DNA of 64,000 nt from Ciona intestinalis (GCF_000224145.3 NW_004190384.2:293900-357899); one strand, 5' to 3'; numbered from the stretch's first letter, positions 12,601 through 27,506 are shown. Notes: generated from the sequence alone by a model not told the origin. Translations and numbers: made by a program.

Positions 12601-15600
12601 CACAATAATTTGATTTGAATTTGTACAACTATATAATGTTTATGCTAGTTATGTTATGTTTCAACACAAATACTTCAGCCCATATTATATGTATGTAAGA
12701 TGTAATATTTTCATCTCGAACATTTTGAAGATGTGTTTAAAAGAAACATTTAAGATAAAAATCATATATATGTTGTCATGTTTGTATTAAACCTGAACCT
12801 AAAATTCATGTTTTCTTCATCGTTGTCTAGTTACTTGTGGCATTAGCAGTTAACTCCCATCTCTATATATCGGATACTTATCTTCCAGTTCTTAACATTG
12901 TTTCCCAACTGTTATCCAAGGTAAGACAGCTTAATTATTTCAATTATATAAAATCCTGTTTTTTTTATGGTATTCATTTAGTTACAAAGCTTGTGGGTGG
13001 GGTCGCTGGGATGTTTAAAAGAAAAACCAAATCTTATGTTTATATAATTAAATACGTATATAAATATTGTTTTTTTTGCATTTTTAAACGGGATCGAGAA
13101 TCCCTAAATCAATTACTGCATAAAGATATTCATATTTTATCGAAATGTATAAAATATTGTTAAAAGTTTGGCATTATTGTTAGCTGAATTTAATTTTTGT
13201 GTTTGTAATAATGAAACGAAATATCAGCAACTTTTATATTTGATAGAAATCCGCTTCGTTGAGCAATATATCGCATGAAGATCTTATCACGGTAAGAAAA
13301 ATATAATTTGTGTTTTAAATTTATTTTTGTAATTTTTAGGAATCAGGGATTTTGATTTTTGAACCATTAAACCAGGTTTAAGTCCAATAGACTTCCTCCC
13401 ACTTTTGTGCAACAGTTAAATAAAATGTCAGTGGTTGAATTTGTTCGTCCATGTCCACTGTAGTGAGTAGTGATCTATAAAAGTAGTTAGTGGTTAATCA
13501 ACAAAGACAAAAATATTGGTAAAAGTAAATTTTGGAATCCCTACTGGCTCAGTTTCATTTATTCAAAATCCAACTCAAAAGTTGTTTTGATTTTAACTTA
13601 GATAATGCTAAACTTGAAAAGTGTTATATCATAAGTTTTATATGTTTAGTAGTTAACCTTATTTATAAGTAAACCCCCCAAACTCCAGGCACTCGCCCCA
13701 TTAGTTGAAAACAATCAACCAACGCACGAGATTTGTGACTTTTTTATAAAAGTAAGTATTTTGTTAGATCACCTTAAAAATCTTAAAATTTAAAACACTG
13801 TAAACTTTTAAGTTGTAAATAATATATCTTATATAGTGTGTAGTGTGAAATATATGGCATTCGGGTAAGATGTACTTTGTAAGATACCGTCAAAGGTTAT
13901 GTTTTCATGTTTCATAAATAATTAATTGCAGTTTTCATCCAAGGTCCCGTGTAGGAGTTAGTGCGTCACCTATGCATAATAAAAACACATTTGTTTACAT
14001 TATTTAGCATTAGAAAAGTAGAAAACAAAAGTTAATAGGGCGGGGTGGGACAAGTTTTTCCTTTGTTTTATCGACATATTTAGTAGTAAACAAATTTAGT
14101 AAATAACACAATCAGGAAATATAGGATTTGATTTTTATCCCATCTTACCCAGCAGTAATATGTTATAAGTCATTAATGTTATATCTATGATTTTCCCCAA
14201 TGTGTTTCCTCAGCATTGTCGTAACGCCCCACGCTCCTTAATCGTGCTCGACACTTTCACGCAGATAGTTCATCGAATACTGAAGGAGAATGTGGTCAGT
14301 GTTGTGTGTTTGCAACTTCATTATTTATAAAGTTCTACCTAGTTAACAAATGTTAATTCATCTTCCCCACAATTCGAATCTTAAACCTAAGTTATGGCAA
14401 TAACCAACTGGCTTTTTTATCCAGTTATATAACATCGCATAGCCATATTTATGATTTTCATTCTAAATGTCTTGGGTTAAATTATAATCTGTCGTATTTG
14501 AATCTGGTCAAAAACCAGAGGTTTTTGCGAAGGTTTTTATAGTAGGTTAACTTTGTAGTTGTTTTTTTTGGTTTCATTAATTGTTTTTGGACTTGATTGA
14601 TTTTAGCTGTAAGGTCTGAACAATTGGTGTTGCCACATGTTGTAATCGTGCACTTGTTTCACAGAACTTCGGTAAATCATCTTTCTTGAGATTGTTTGTC
14701 ATCGAATACATACAAGCTCTTAACTGTCAGAACAATCCAAGTGAAGCCATTGAAAAGTTTTTACATCGAGTTCATGGCCCACTAAGCCAGTGTCCTCACC
14801 CACGGATTCTTAGCAACTTGGTGTCTGTTTGTCTATCGGCGATATACCACTGTTTTGGTAGTGAGATAGAAAGAAAAAGGTAAAATTTTACATATTTCAT
14901 CATTCAGTTAAAATATCCCGTCTAAACATTGAGATCCAATCATGTCTTGCATTTTCTATTTAGTTAAAAATTGTTAACATGTATATTTTTTACAATTTAG
15001 TAATAAACAATTTGTTTTATATTTTAAATTAAAAATTCGTAAGTTACCAGTGTAACACAACTTTTGATGTCTAGGAATAAAAAAGGAACAAAAGTCTCAA
15101 ATCTTCACCCAGCTGTTGTTTCTCATGATTTACAATCAGTTAATATTTTAAACAACCAAAAAACATTGTCCACCAAGTATATGAAGAATAGTTTACAAGA
15201 AGGGAAAGTAGCCGACGATGTCAAAACAATCAACACTGAGAATTCAACTTTAGGTAATTTTCCCATTTTATGATTCACGTTAATGGTTCAATGTAATATA
15301 ATGAGTATTTGATTCTATTTAAAAAAAAGACTGATGATGCCATTTAGGCGAAATATATATCTTTTATATTATACAGTTTATTGGGAAATTGTTATTGTAA
15401 ATTTGTTGTTGTTCATTATATGGTTTTATCTACATTTGTGGATCTAATACTAATAAAGTATCTATTGCTTTAAAAAAAAAACAGAAACAAATTCCATATT
15501 TTTGGCCAACCAATTAAAATGTCATTGTTAATTTTTAACTTAAATATATATATTGTATTAATTACAATCGCTTCTAACTTTTGTGTTGATTTGTTAACGT

Positions 15601-18600
15601 GTAATAAAACATAGACATGAACCTGAAAGAATCCCACAGCAAACAGAAGTTGAACAAATGTTTAGAGGAAACAACATCTGTGTTTAATATTGAGACAATG
15701 AAACTATTCGTGTTCGTCATGGATAAAATGTGAGTCATTACTTGTACTGGTTATTTCAAATGAGTGATCAACCAATCTTAGGCTAAAGTACAAAGTGGAA
15801 CAAATACAAATAAATCAATGAACGTAATTTATTCATTACCTCGTAACAGGGCAGCGGCAGTCATTGTAACACAGGTGTTTTGTTTCATCCCCCTCGTGCC
15901 TGCTTAATTCACCTTGTGCCCGAGTTGCCACGTAAATAACTTTGTGGTTTAACCTTTTTTGTAAGTGGCAAACATGCACTTTGCAACAAAAATGGACAGC
16001 TTTAATAACATTACTCTTCTCTCACTGGTAGTTTAATCAAACTGTCTGTATATAAATTTTCAATTTTTGCATAGGTTCGCACAAAAAAATAGATTTTAAT
16101 ATTTTGGAAAATTTTTCTTTTTTTAATCAATTTCACTTCTTGTTAAAGTTAAATTAGGTTCAGGTTTTATTAGTTGTAATAAACCTTAAAATAAAGTTAG
16201 TTATTATATTATGGTGATCATAGGCACCAAACCTGTGGTGGCAGGGTGGTCAGGGCAACCCTGAACTTTCTAAAATCAGTAAACATTAGGGCCATTAAGT
16301 TAGATTCGTTTTAATAGGAATACGTGTCTAACTACTCCTGCCTCTTCTGCATTTAAAAGTTTGGTGTGATTACAGATATATTGAGGAAAATATATTTAAG
16401 ATATCATGTTTATTCCCTTAGATTACAAATAGATGATTGGGGGCCAAATGTTGCGGGATTGTTGCAACCTTTACCTTTCCCTGATGAGTAAGTACATACC
16501 TTTACTTTATATACTTTAAATAATATTTTCACGATTGTTTCCACTTTTGTTTAATTTGTTGATAATGTTTATTTATTATTTTAAATAGGGGTCTAAGTTG
16601 AATTTAAAATATGTTAAAAACTATATCACATTTCATTTCATCGTTTAAAAAACCCTTGTGATTGTACGTTGAGTTTCAATCATGTTTTGTGGTTTATTTA
16701 GCAAAACATTTATGTATATAACTCGCATATAACTTTTATTTCTTCTTTATTCTGAATAAATTAAATTTCATTTAAACTTTTTATTTTTTTCCACAGAGCA
16801 CTCAACAACAAGGAATTCTTAAGGTAAGCTGTCATTCTGTGTTTACACAACATGTACTTAATTATTACTTGTGATGTTATTTGTATTAAATGATGGTAAA
16901 AATGTAACACATTTGGATATAAGTTCTTTTTTGGGAAAAAAATGTATATATGTTTGTTGAAAACGCAGTCGCGTTATCTAGTTCTTTATTCAATAGGTGG
17001 TCATAGACAGTTTCTTAAGTTAATCATGATCGATATCATGCTTACATCGAATATATCCATTATCCATTTACTAGTTAGACATGTGGTAAATATGTGATGA
17101 ATATTCTCAGTGACTGGGAAGGAAACTGTTCTATATATAGACTTCATTTACGTCAATGTTAGACATGCCATATCCTACTATAGTTGACCAACAACTGCGT
17201 CATAGCATGCACATAGTGTATTTTACAAGTTGTTTGTATGTTATAAACACACAATGCATGTCTGGGTCTTCACTCAGCTTAATGTTTACATTTTTCTATT
17301 TAAACCGTTTCCGACTAGTTATTGTTATTTTTTATGACGACACTGGTGCTTTTGTCTTGAGTCAACAATTGTCTATGACTATCAGCCACCAATTTAGGGG
17401 ATTTTGTAAGAAATAAGGCATGGAACAACCAAGCTTCATTGCATATGAGTTTTTCACACGTCATAAGTGTTATATAATACCGTTGGATCCCCTTTGTAAA
17501 TATTCACACCTGATAACCACCAGTTTTCACCCTCAGAGCCATGTACCCCCTTGTTGAACGAATAACTCAGGATTCACGTGATTATGTGATCAAAACACTC
17601 CAGCATTCACGTGAGGGTAAAGATGGCTGGTTACAACTGTACAGCTTGAACTCGCCATTATGTGAGGACAACGGGAAACTATTTTCATCAATGGTAAGCA
17701 TTAAATAAACCAACCAATATAACTGTGATGAATTCATCATAGCCCTGATCAAGTTCTCATGAAGTTGGATCATTCTCGTAGAAAAAAACATCCAATGCTC
17801 CAAGTTACGTAACCGACAAAATTTAATTTCAACCAATTGTGTATAAGATATAAATGTTTCGCCTAAAATGGCATCACATACACTAATCTCGTGTGGGTGA
17901 GATAATTGATGAGGATTTTGGCCACATTTACCCCATTACCCCAACATCTAGTCTGATTACTTATGTCATTTATGTGGATGGCATCATCATTCTCATTCTA
18001 TTTTGTTATATTTTGTCGCAGCACTTTATCCTGACTGTTATTTCGTGGCAAAAATCGTTTACCTTTATGATTACTAGATCAGTTTTAATTCATCAAATAT
18101 ATTGGTTATAATTAATGGAATCAAGCATAACAGTATATGGCATGAAACAGGAGTATGGTTATTAGGATAACATCTGTTGCACAAACAGGAAAAGGTTAAT
18201 TAATATTCAACTGTTATCAGGTGACAGCGTTGCTTCTACCTGGTGTACAATCAGGCAAGCGTAAGAAGTTTCTCACCATGCTTGCCAACTCCCAACTACA
18301 AGCTATTATTACACTTGCTGTGAGAGAAAGTGAAATAATGATCCAGGTATTCATATCATATCCATTATATTATATGTATAATCATAGGCACCAAACCTGG
18401 GGTGGCAGGGTGGGCGAGCTTACTCTGAGTTTTCTACGTGGCATTAATCAGTAAACATTACAACTACAGAGCTAGCTTTGTTTCATAGGAATGTGTTTCT
18501 AACTTTCCCTGCCTCCCCTGTGTTTTTTGCTGCCTGTTATTAAATTCATACTCGGGACATTAAACAACTTTAACATTGTTGCAAGCGGTTGGTGCCACAG

Positions 18601-20451
18601 CATTTTTTCTGCCGCATATCATTGTTGCAACTGCTCAATTTTTTACATGAACAATATTTGTGTTTCAATTTGTCGACCATTTCCAGTTGTTGGGTGAATT
18701 TTTGGAGTTAGATATAATACCGGATGAACAGAAGCAATTACAAATAGTTTCCACGCTCTTGTGCACTGCTAGTGGCAATAAGATGTACACTGAATTATGT
18801 TCACATAGAGATGTCATTCACACCATGGAAGGACCAACGTATTTCAAACTTGCACCAAATTCAACTGTGAGTATTTTCATCGTAGTTATGCAGATATTGC
18901 TACTAACATGCTAGCGAAACAAATGCATTAAAACTTAATTTCAATCATTGTTATTGTTTAATTGTGTGATTGCTGTGTTAAGTTTTTGTAACAAAACATA
19001 ACAATCTGAATACAGTATAAAAAAAGTTAAAACTAATACGGAAAATAGAAGAGTGAAACGTTAAGCTGTGATAACGCTTCAATTAACCAAAAACAGTAAC
19101 GTAAAATGTTAATAAACTCAAGAAATCTTTGGTGTAAATATTAAATATTTTAAATTTATACAAATATTGCAATTACACGTGCGTAACACACGCATGGTGC
19201 ATTGTTTTAACTTCAATGAAATGCAAATATTTTAATGACTTCTTTAAACAAGATCAGCGGATACCATAAAGCACAGGAAACAAACCAAGCTTCATCAATT
19301 ATTAATAATGACGTTTTGTAACACAAACCATATGTTGAAGTCCCCTCCCACTTACTTGATGTCATGATCATTGAAATTTACTTCCCCAGATCGTCGATTT
19401 GCAAGTTTTGCTCGGCACAGGTTCGTGGGGTAATTTACGTGAACTTGATTTATCCTTCACTCGCCCCACAGCCGGCATTGCTTCAACATTATCACGACTT
19501 AAGAATCTCAAACATCTAAACCTCAGATTCACAGATGTTAGTACTTGCTTGCTTACTTTATTGTTTAATTCCTTGCAATATGGCACAGTTTACATCACAT
19601 GCTGAATCCTTGTGCAGTTCCCTTAAATTGCAGTGGTTACTAATGGGTTGAATAAATTGTAACATTATAGAAACAAAACACCAAACTTTACATACATAGT
19701 ATTTAAAGTAGGGTGTGCGAAGAAGACCGGTGCTGTCATTGTTAGCAGCAATGAGCATTGAATCCATAACCTCCAGGCAACCCCCATAACCATTATTCTA
19801 TGGTGGCGGGTGTTATTTAATGTTGTTTCACTCTTTAATTTAGTTCAATGATAAAGACTTGAAGGGATTGTGTGACAGTAGTCTTAACTTGGAGTCATTA
19901 AACTTGTGTGAAACGAATGTTACTGATGACGGCATACAACACTTATGTGGTGAGTGGAATATGTGGCACAAATTTATATAAACTCGCATCGTAGCTTATT
20001 CAAAGTTGATCATGCCTGCTTTCTACTGGAGATTTTCTATTACATGTAACTTTCTGCATCAATGTTATATTAAATACCCTACTAGTGTCACAAATACTAT
20101 TTATATTTTGCTTTTCTGTAGTTCTCAGAGTGATTAACAAGAGTTGATTTTCATTAAAACTATAAAAAAAAAATTTCGAAAAAAAAAACTATTCTAATAG
20201 TTTGTGGGAATAAAAAAATTGGTTAATGCTTTTAAGTAATATGGTTTTGGAAATAAGTGTTATATTTACTTCATTCAGTTACAAATATATTAGCTTAGAA
20301 ATAATTTAATGTTGTTATGATTGCAGTTATGAGCCATCTGAAGTACTTAAATATGAACAGCACGAAATTAAGTCTCCCCGTGTTTACTACTTTGAAAGGT
20401 TCGCTCCCATCTTATGTGAAGTATGACGTCACATACACAGAAGCTTGGTAA
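9612..20451 (+). CDS. CMIP: C-Maf-inducing protein (CMIP) homologue, PH domain and leucine-rich repeats
   Basis: In vertebrates CMIP is a cytoplasmic signalling adaptor with a pleckstrin-homology domain and C-terminal leucine-rich repeats. Exons: 9612-9727, 10349-10488, 11127-11356, 11720-11839, 12513-12581, 12831-12920, 13247-13291, 13689-13751, 14214-14294, 14665-14879, 15075-15253, 15615-15729, 16422-16487, 16797-16823, 17537-17693, 18221-18346, 18687-18866, 19390-19536, 19844-19949, 20327-20451. All phases agree and give 798 residues; the human protein is about 773. Recognisable family stretches are APLVENNQP, GPLSQCPHPR, LLQPLPFPDE, GKDGWLQLYS, LNLCETNVTDDG, MNSTKL and the terminal YTEAW. 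The leucine-rich repeats occupy the last four exons. Exons 1 and 2 are least certain: exon 1 encodes a basic then hydrophobic stretch not expected in CMIP, and translation might begin at a Met in exon 2. The Trp-containing final helix of the PH domain was not seen. Exon 11 is a poorly conserved linker. AATAAA signals lie at 20729 and 20943. Confidence 0.93.
10975..11040 (-). repeat. SINE fragment in CMIP-like intron 2
   Basis: Carries only the central 'aaccactgggttggag ... cacatacgctcacaa' block of the tRNA-derived SINE. Confidence 0.6.
14036..14158. mobile_element. Degenerate MITE in CMIP-like intron 8
   Basis: Left end gggcggggtgggacaag and right end atcccatcttacccagcagt match the inverted-repeat family, with a shortened interior. 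Confidence 0.5.
15820..15960 (-). repeat. Diverged SINE 3' part in CMIP-like intron 12
   Basis: Contains diverged versions of the SINE tail-proximal blocks (cattacctcgtaacagggc, cattgtaacacaggtgtttt, gagttgccacgtaaataact). Confidence 0.5.
16222..16360. repeat. Dispersed repeat, copy 1
   Basis: The run from cataggcaccaaacctgtgg to actcctgcctcttctgc is closely matched by 18378-18520 in another intron of the same gene. A reverse-complement fragment lies near 58130-58185. There is no coding capacity; it is probably a short interspersed or MITE-like family distinct from the other two. Confidence 0.6.
18378..18520. repeat. Dispersed repeat, copy 2
   Basis: Matches 16222-16360 across cataggcaccaaacctgggg, tcagtaaacattacaac and taggaatgtgtttctaactt, in the same orientation. 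Confidence 0.6.
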
Positions 20452-22124
20452 ACTTGATTTTTTTCTATATTTTCCATAAATCTTTTCACCCATCATAAGC
20501 AGTGTTATATTTGTGCATGTGTTCGCTGCCTGATGTCATTATTATGACATCACACAACTTCTATCTTATGGTAAAGTGTTAAAATTGTTTTTTAATTTAT
20601 TTGAAATATGCCCATTGCATCATTTTACACCAAAAGTTACCACGTGTGTCAAGTTATATAAACACACATGGAGAACATACTGTTTTTACGACAGTTGTTG
20701 GATTCTGTATAAAATCAATCTGCTGAACAATAAATATGTTTCATAATAATCAAGGTCAATATATTGTGCCTGTTATCACTTAATGCAATATCCGCTTGAA
20801 TGTAAATGAAGCTTGCAGTCGTCGTTTTGTTTGTACATTATTTCTTGCCTTTCAATTTTTTCAACGACAATCTGTATTTTCGAACATTTCTTCAAATAAA
20901 TCTCTTTAATTTCGTATGTTTTGCATTTGATTTTCAATATTCAATAAAGTGAATTTATTCACATGGACATTTTATATTGGCTGTGGTTGTTACATGTATG
21001 TAACTTATTTATCCTCGCATGGTGGGGCAACGGCAGTCGTTATAACATGGGTGTTCTGTTTCGTACACCTGGTGCGTGTTTACGAGTTACCACGTATTTA
21101 ACTTTTTGGATAACTGCTTTTCTGTAAAAAAATTGTCCAGTCCAATAGTGCCCACTGGGTTGAAGCAATTGCCGAAGTATTTTGCCCATGGAAACATACG
21201 CCCACGATGGTGGGAGCAGCGACGAGACTCGATCCCTTATTTCTGGGTTACAGGCAGACGCGGCAACCACTGTACCATGGTGCCTAATTAATTGTTGCAT
21301 ACGTAATTCCTTTAAAAGATTTGCTCCACGTCATCTTTATAATAAGCGTGTGTTTCATGAGAATTGCTTCTTACATAGTTTTAGAACCACTTTGTTAACC
21401 AATGTTCATTTATTTATCTAAAGTTGTCATAGCGACTGTCGTTTTGTTTCTCTTCGCTATGCTAATTAACTACAACCTTTGTTTTTGTAATGGAAAAGAT
21501 AAATTTAAAAACATTCATGTTATCTTTATGAATCACGTTGGTATATATAATTAATAATGCCTATTTATCATAGCTTTGTTTTCTTGTGTTAAAATAAACT
21601 TGTTTTAAATCCCCAATGTAGGGTGTGCTACATTATGACGTGTATTAAAACCTAAGCCGAGAAACCGGATTATTCTTAACTAGAACTCGCGAATCTAGTT
21701 GTACATAATGTATATTTAGAAATCGAACTATATTTTGTTTCGCAATAAACGCTGACGTTAGCTATTAATAAATAAAAGCCAATTTTATAAATCAAACATA
21801 ATTTTTTTCCGACACATCAAAAAAAGATTTCCATTCCGATAAGAAGATGAAGCCGAGATAATAATAAAATAAAACGCTATTTTTCTGGTAAAGTTGCGGT
21901 CATGTCCTTAGGGAATATTAGCAATCATTCTGGCTAGACGTCTACATTAGAACAGAGGTAGCGTGAGTTATCTTATACACAATGTTGGTTTCAGATCAGA
22001 TAGATGTTACACAGATTTCGGAAACTAAAATATAAAATGCTATCAGCAGTTTTAGTTCAAACTAATGCAATTGTGTGAATTCATTGTATTGTTTATTGTA
22101 TTTTAGATTGCTGCGTCCAATATA
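20452..22124. other. Spacer between CMIP-like gene and first CysD-domain gene
   Basis: Contains the CMIP-like 3' untranslated region with polyadenylation signals at 20729-20734 and 20943-20948, and one SINE (20994-21283). No gene was recognised. A pyrimidine tract ending tattttag lies about 20 bases before the ATG at 22125, so the next gene may have a 5' untranslated intron or a spliced-leader acceptor there. Confidence 0.6.
20994..21283 (-). repeat. tRNA-derived SINE
   Basis: Minus-strand copy running from the tail-side block (tatttatcctcgcatggtgg) to the tRNA-like head (ggttacaggcagacgcggca ... ccatggtgcc). The head is diverged compared with the copy at 38590. Confidence 0.75.
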
Positions 22125-25100
22125 ATGTACAGCTTTGTATTCAAGCTTATATGTGTTTCGGTTATCTGCTTCAACTCCGTTCAAGGTATGTGGTTATTGT
22201 GAGTGAAACGTCCAGTTTTGCATAACTATCTATAATATTGTGTTTTAGAACTTCAGTTTTGCAATTTCAGTATAAGATAGTACGGTAAGATAGGTGTTGA
22301 CACCTAAATGTCAATTAACAACGTTCTTTAGAGTCATGGAGATACGGGTATATTACTCTATAAATATTCTTTGTTTACAAATAAATGAAACGATAAAAGG
22401 TATTTAAAACATGTCCCATCTTACCCCACCCTACCATACATAGGTTGCCATTATGGGGAATACAAAACACCTGGTCGAAAGAAGCGATCGACAGATGTAG
22501 CATTATATGATTCAACGAGTCTTATAATATGGTTTACCAACTGCATGAAGCGAACGAGTGCGGCAAGTACAAACGATTGGTACAGCGCAACAGCATGGAC
22601 GATAGCTGATTCGAACTGGTTCTTTTACACAGAGAACAAACACTGCAAAGAGTAAATATTTTCATATTATAAAAATATAAATAGTATGTTTATAAAAATA
22701 CCTTTCTTGTCTATTCGAATACGGCAGCAAATATTAAAAATAGTTTAAAACGTAAAGACAGAATATATCCACAAAACTGCAGTTGTTAAAACAATAACGG
22801 TTGACTTGTTTATATTCTTTATTTTTCTACACGCAGTTCAAGCACCAATACCCAAGAAACCGAGTGCTGGATCAGCAAAGTAAATAGTTTCTTCCACGAC
22901 CCAGTTGCAACAACAGTCAAAACTTGTATCTATGAATATCAAAGAGAAACTGCAAAGTCAGGTGAAAGCAAAACTTAATTAAACTTTATTATTTCTTTTA
23001 TTACTTAAGGTTTTAATTTAATTTTTTTTAAAAACAAATAATGTTGTATATTATAATAAATATTATAAAAGCTAATACTGTTTATAGTGGTTAGGGTGAA
23101 ACCAAAGCTATTTAGCCAAAATAATAGCACTGCCGCTGACCCATCGGCGTGTCCTTGGACAACAGCAATTGCTTATGTCCAAATTGCCAGCCATACAGAA
23201 CCATCATCACACTAAGTTACATATGTGGTAACTGGTAAGCGAAGACGAGGTGTATGAAACAGAACACCTGTTATGACTTTCGTATTCCTGCCACAAACGA
23301 ATAATTCAATGTAAACATCCTTCATTTAGTAAGAGCTAAACGTATATACGTTTGAACAGGTGTAGCTCCAGCGACTCTGGTATTGAAATCAGGCGGTCGC
23401 AAACGTCGTCAATCAGGTGTTACACCGACATTTCTTCCCACATCGCCCCCTGTATGTCCCGTGGTTAACTCCACCAACTACGAGAATGGTCTCGCATTGC
23501 AAGTTCCACCCGACAGTCGAACCGATCTCCCACCAAACGAGAACTTTGATCTTTACTCGGTCTCTCAGTTTCTAAGAAACAACACTTCATGCTCGTAAGA
23601 TGTTTGCTGATACTTTTCGTTTTGCAATCACACGAATATTGGTCTGGCTTGATAATTGAAAACATAAACAAAGATATATGCTGGTACCCAAACCAACGTT
23701 TTAAAGTTAGCGCATATTTTGTTCTGTGGGGTAAGATGGGATACTGTTAGCACCTAAATCCCAAATTTAATTCTGTAACTCTACTTTGTTTACCACCAAA
23801 TAAAACGACAAAAGGTAATTAAAACACGAACCATCATACCCCAACTAACTATATCTTCACTTCTTGGAGTCTTACTTATTTAGATATAAATAATAACGCT
23901 CCAACTAAACCATGCTGTTTAGAATTAAATTATTTCCGAAGTATTTTTAAGACTGAAACGAGATAACCTAATTTTTAATTTGTCAACGTTTAATGATTTC
24001 TCACAACGTTCAATTAAGTTATTACCGATGTTTTACTTCAGCGAGTGCGAGACATACCGACCACGGAATGTACCTGCGTCAGAATGTTGGGCTCAACATT
24101 TCTCACAACAAACACGTGACCTCTCTACTGTTAAATTCCCGGTCCAACGAGTGAATGCACGTTACGCTGATGGTAAACACGATGATTAAGCAATTTGTTC
24201 CTAACGATTGTTGTTTTGTTGCTAACTCCTTTTTCGTCGCTGTTTGAATAATATGAATTTCTAAAACTGTTTTCGAAGATATCAAAAAACGTTAGGTTAT
24301 GTTTTGGTTGGGAATTCAATTAAAATAAAACAAACATAATATCCCACATCCATATCTTTATAACATTAAATGTTGCATCTGTTAAAACTTGTAGGCGGTG
24401 ATATTGTTGGTGCGTGTCGTGGCAACTTCTTCTGGACCAAATGGTATAACACTGACGATCCCGACAGCGACGATGGAGACAAGGAGTTATTACGGACAGT
24501 TCTACTTCGGCAGCGAACCATGGTTTGTGAAACACCAACAGGGATTCAAGCCAGAGTTGTGCAAGGTAACTGTGGGTTTATTACAAGAGATTTATTATAT
24601 AGTCGGGTGGGGGGAGATGGGACACCTTTAACACATAATATCCAAATATTCTGATCGTCTTTTAAACAATTAACAACGGTCTGTGGAAGTCGTTAGGATA
24701 CGGTTTTATAATCTATTGAACGTTCTTTGTTTATTACTAAAAGTAATGAGAAAAGGTGTCCCATCTTCCCCCACTCTGTACCCAATGTATGCCTTCTACT
24801 AGACGTGATTAGCCGTAACAAAGTTATAACGAGATGCCTCTGGCTTACAGTTTTCTAGCCATACTTAAATCCACCACAAAGTTACATACGTGGTAACTCT
24901 GGCACGGGGTGTATGAAACAGAACATCCGTATGATAACGACTGTCATTGCTCTGCCATGTGAGGCCATGGTAGGACAAAAATAAGTTACATACACCAATC
25001 ACGCCATTACACGTATGCGTGCCGACATTTATAGCTTAAGGTTAAGTTACCGCAGTTTATAAAATACATAACGCAGGTGATCTGCCGTATGGAAAAGCGA

Positions 25101-27470
25101 ACCAGAACATTCAAATAAGTCCAAACCTTGGATTAATTTGTTACAACAACGAACAAACCGATGGAAGATGCAAAGATTATCGTGTACGGTACTGTTGCTC
25201 ACGTGAGTAAGCAGATTTAAATATAAGTTTCCAGTGGTTCGTGCGGAGATTTAATTTAACCGCGACAGCCAAATAACTCTTACGCATTATAGTCTGGCAC
25301 AAGTAGCATACTTAAACGAACCTGATAATTTGGTTTCGCCGAAATATCTATTTCGTGCTTTTAGCGTTGTTAGTTTCTACACATCTTAAACCTGTTATTC
25401 TACCAAACCCTAATATATATTCATGAATGTATAAAGTACAGCGTGAAACCTAATTTCCATATTTCCTGATCGTGTTCTAAACAATAAACATTTTTTGACA
25501 GTTTTGGGACCACGTGTATCCCATCTTACCCCTACTATATCTGCTTTGGTTTTTATCACAAATGTTGTTTTGTCTTAAAACCCATGCGTTTGATTTGTTT
25601 ATGTTGCCTACAACTTTAAACAAGTTTAGTAAAGTGGGGTGATATGGGGCATGTTTTTATTCTTATTTATTCGTTCCTTTGACAGTAAACAAAAAAACAT
25701 TTACAGAAACATATAACCGTATCCTCGCGACTATAAAATAACGTTGTTATTTGTTAAAACACGATTTTGAAACACCTGGATTTGGTCTGGATTTGGTTTA
25801 TTCTTATTATTGTTATTACTGGCAAACGTTAATTCTTCACTTAATCCTCACTGGTTCCAACACGCCCGACTTATGAAACCTCACTGGATAGATTACGTGT
25901 TTTCCACATCGTTGTTGTGATGAACCTCAGTGTTTATTCTACTTGTCCAAGAACCTATTTATCCTCGCGTTGCAACGGCGGTCGTTATAACACGGGTGTT
26001 CTGTTTCATACACCTGGTGCCTGTTTACGAGTTACCACGTATCTAACTTTGTGGGTGATTGTTTTTTATGGTATATTTTACTGCGTATTAACATTCGGCC
26101 GAACTTTATTCGAAACCGCCATTCAAAGTTGAAAATATAAAATCCCATTTGCATTTATGGCTTGTGATAAATTGAAACAAAATAATATTTTCATAAGTTA
26201 TGAAACCTGCACGCATTTAAAATGTGCAGTCCTGATTTTTGTTGTTTGTTCCTGCATGAAGCAAACTTGTTAGCCATGAATTTGACCGCTACAAAGTAGA
26301 TCTTCCTATTTTAACATCACCAAAGTCAACAAAATAATGGCATTTTTCACGGCTTTAAAATTAGTGTATTTACAAATTTTAGGTAAAAATACAGAAACGT
26401 ATAATTTTCACATTGGAATATACTCCATATTTTATCGTAACATTTATCAATAAATGTGGTTACTTATATTTTCCAGCTGGTGTCGGCCGATGCCCTCTAA
26501 GATACGGATGGTCTCCTTTCTTTGATCATTCAAACACAAGTGCTTATGGAGACAGTGAGGTGCTTGAGCAGCTACGCGTTTCATATCCTGGTAGAATATG
26601 TGAAACACCTGTGGCTATTGGAGCTGAAACAACAGCAGGGAAACCTTACCAATCATCGGGCAACAAAGTCAAAATCTCGCCAACGTTTGGCCTTCAATGC
26701 AGAAACAGCGATCAAATAAATATCCGTTGCAACGATTTCAAAGTCCGGTTTTGTTGCTCAGGTATTTGAATTTTGCTAATGTTTAAACATAGGGTGAGGT
26801 TGTTATGGCGAGACAACCAAATGTTACCCCAGAGTTTACGGGTTTAAGTATCGATGTTGCTAACGTTGTGGGCGTGTGCTTCCTTGGGCAAGATACTTAA
26901 CGGCAATTGCTCCAACCCAGTGGTCACTAATCCAAGTTGTTCACCATGCGTTGATAAAAGTAAAAAAAAAATCACCCACAAAGTTACCTATACGTGGTAA
27001 CTCGTAAGCGAGCACAAAGTGTATGAAACATAACACTGGTGTTATACGACTGTGGTTGCCCCGACGCGAGGTTAAAGAAGTTACATTTATTCATTGACTA
27101 CTTTAACTTGTACACATGGTAGTTGCCATATTTTCGTCGTACAAAATTATTTTTCCTACAGACGTTGTTGGAAGTTGCCCTCAATCAACTCATCAATGGT
27201 CGCAATGGTTTGATGATGGGACTACTGCTGCAGGTGACGACGAAACACTTGTGCGTATTCGGCAAAGCAACCCGGGTTTATGTTCGAACCCGACAGCCAT
27301 ACAAGCACAAGTCAACCACACCAGTATGCCTTATGTAACAGGGGGCAACAGACTTCGTGTGGAACCACAGTTCGGTCTTGCATGCAGGAATGATTTACAA
27401 AACTCCGGGAGTCTCTGCTCAAACTATAAAGTTCGGTTTTGTTGCGGTCCGACTGTTATAACGACCACTG

Positions 27471-27506
<36 letters not shown>

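Noticed and set aside
21040-21421. Overlapping frames of 70-86 codons on both strands
   Set aside because: They lie in a SINE; the same peptides recur at other SINE copies.
24398-24631. Alternative frame of 77 codons overlapping exon 6 of CysD copy A
   Set aside because: Shadow of the real exon and of the adjoining MITE; the phase-consistent frame carries the CysD motifs.
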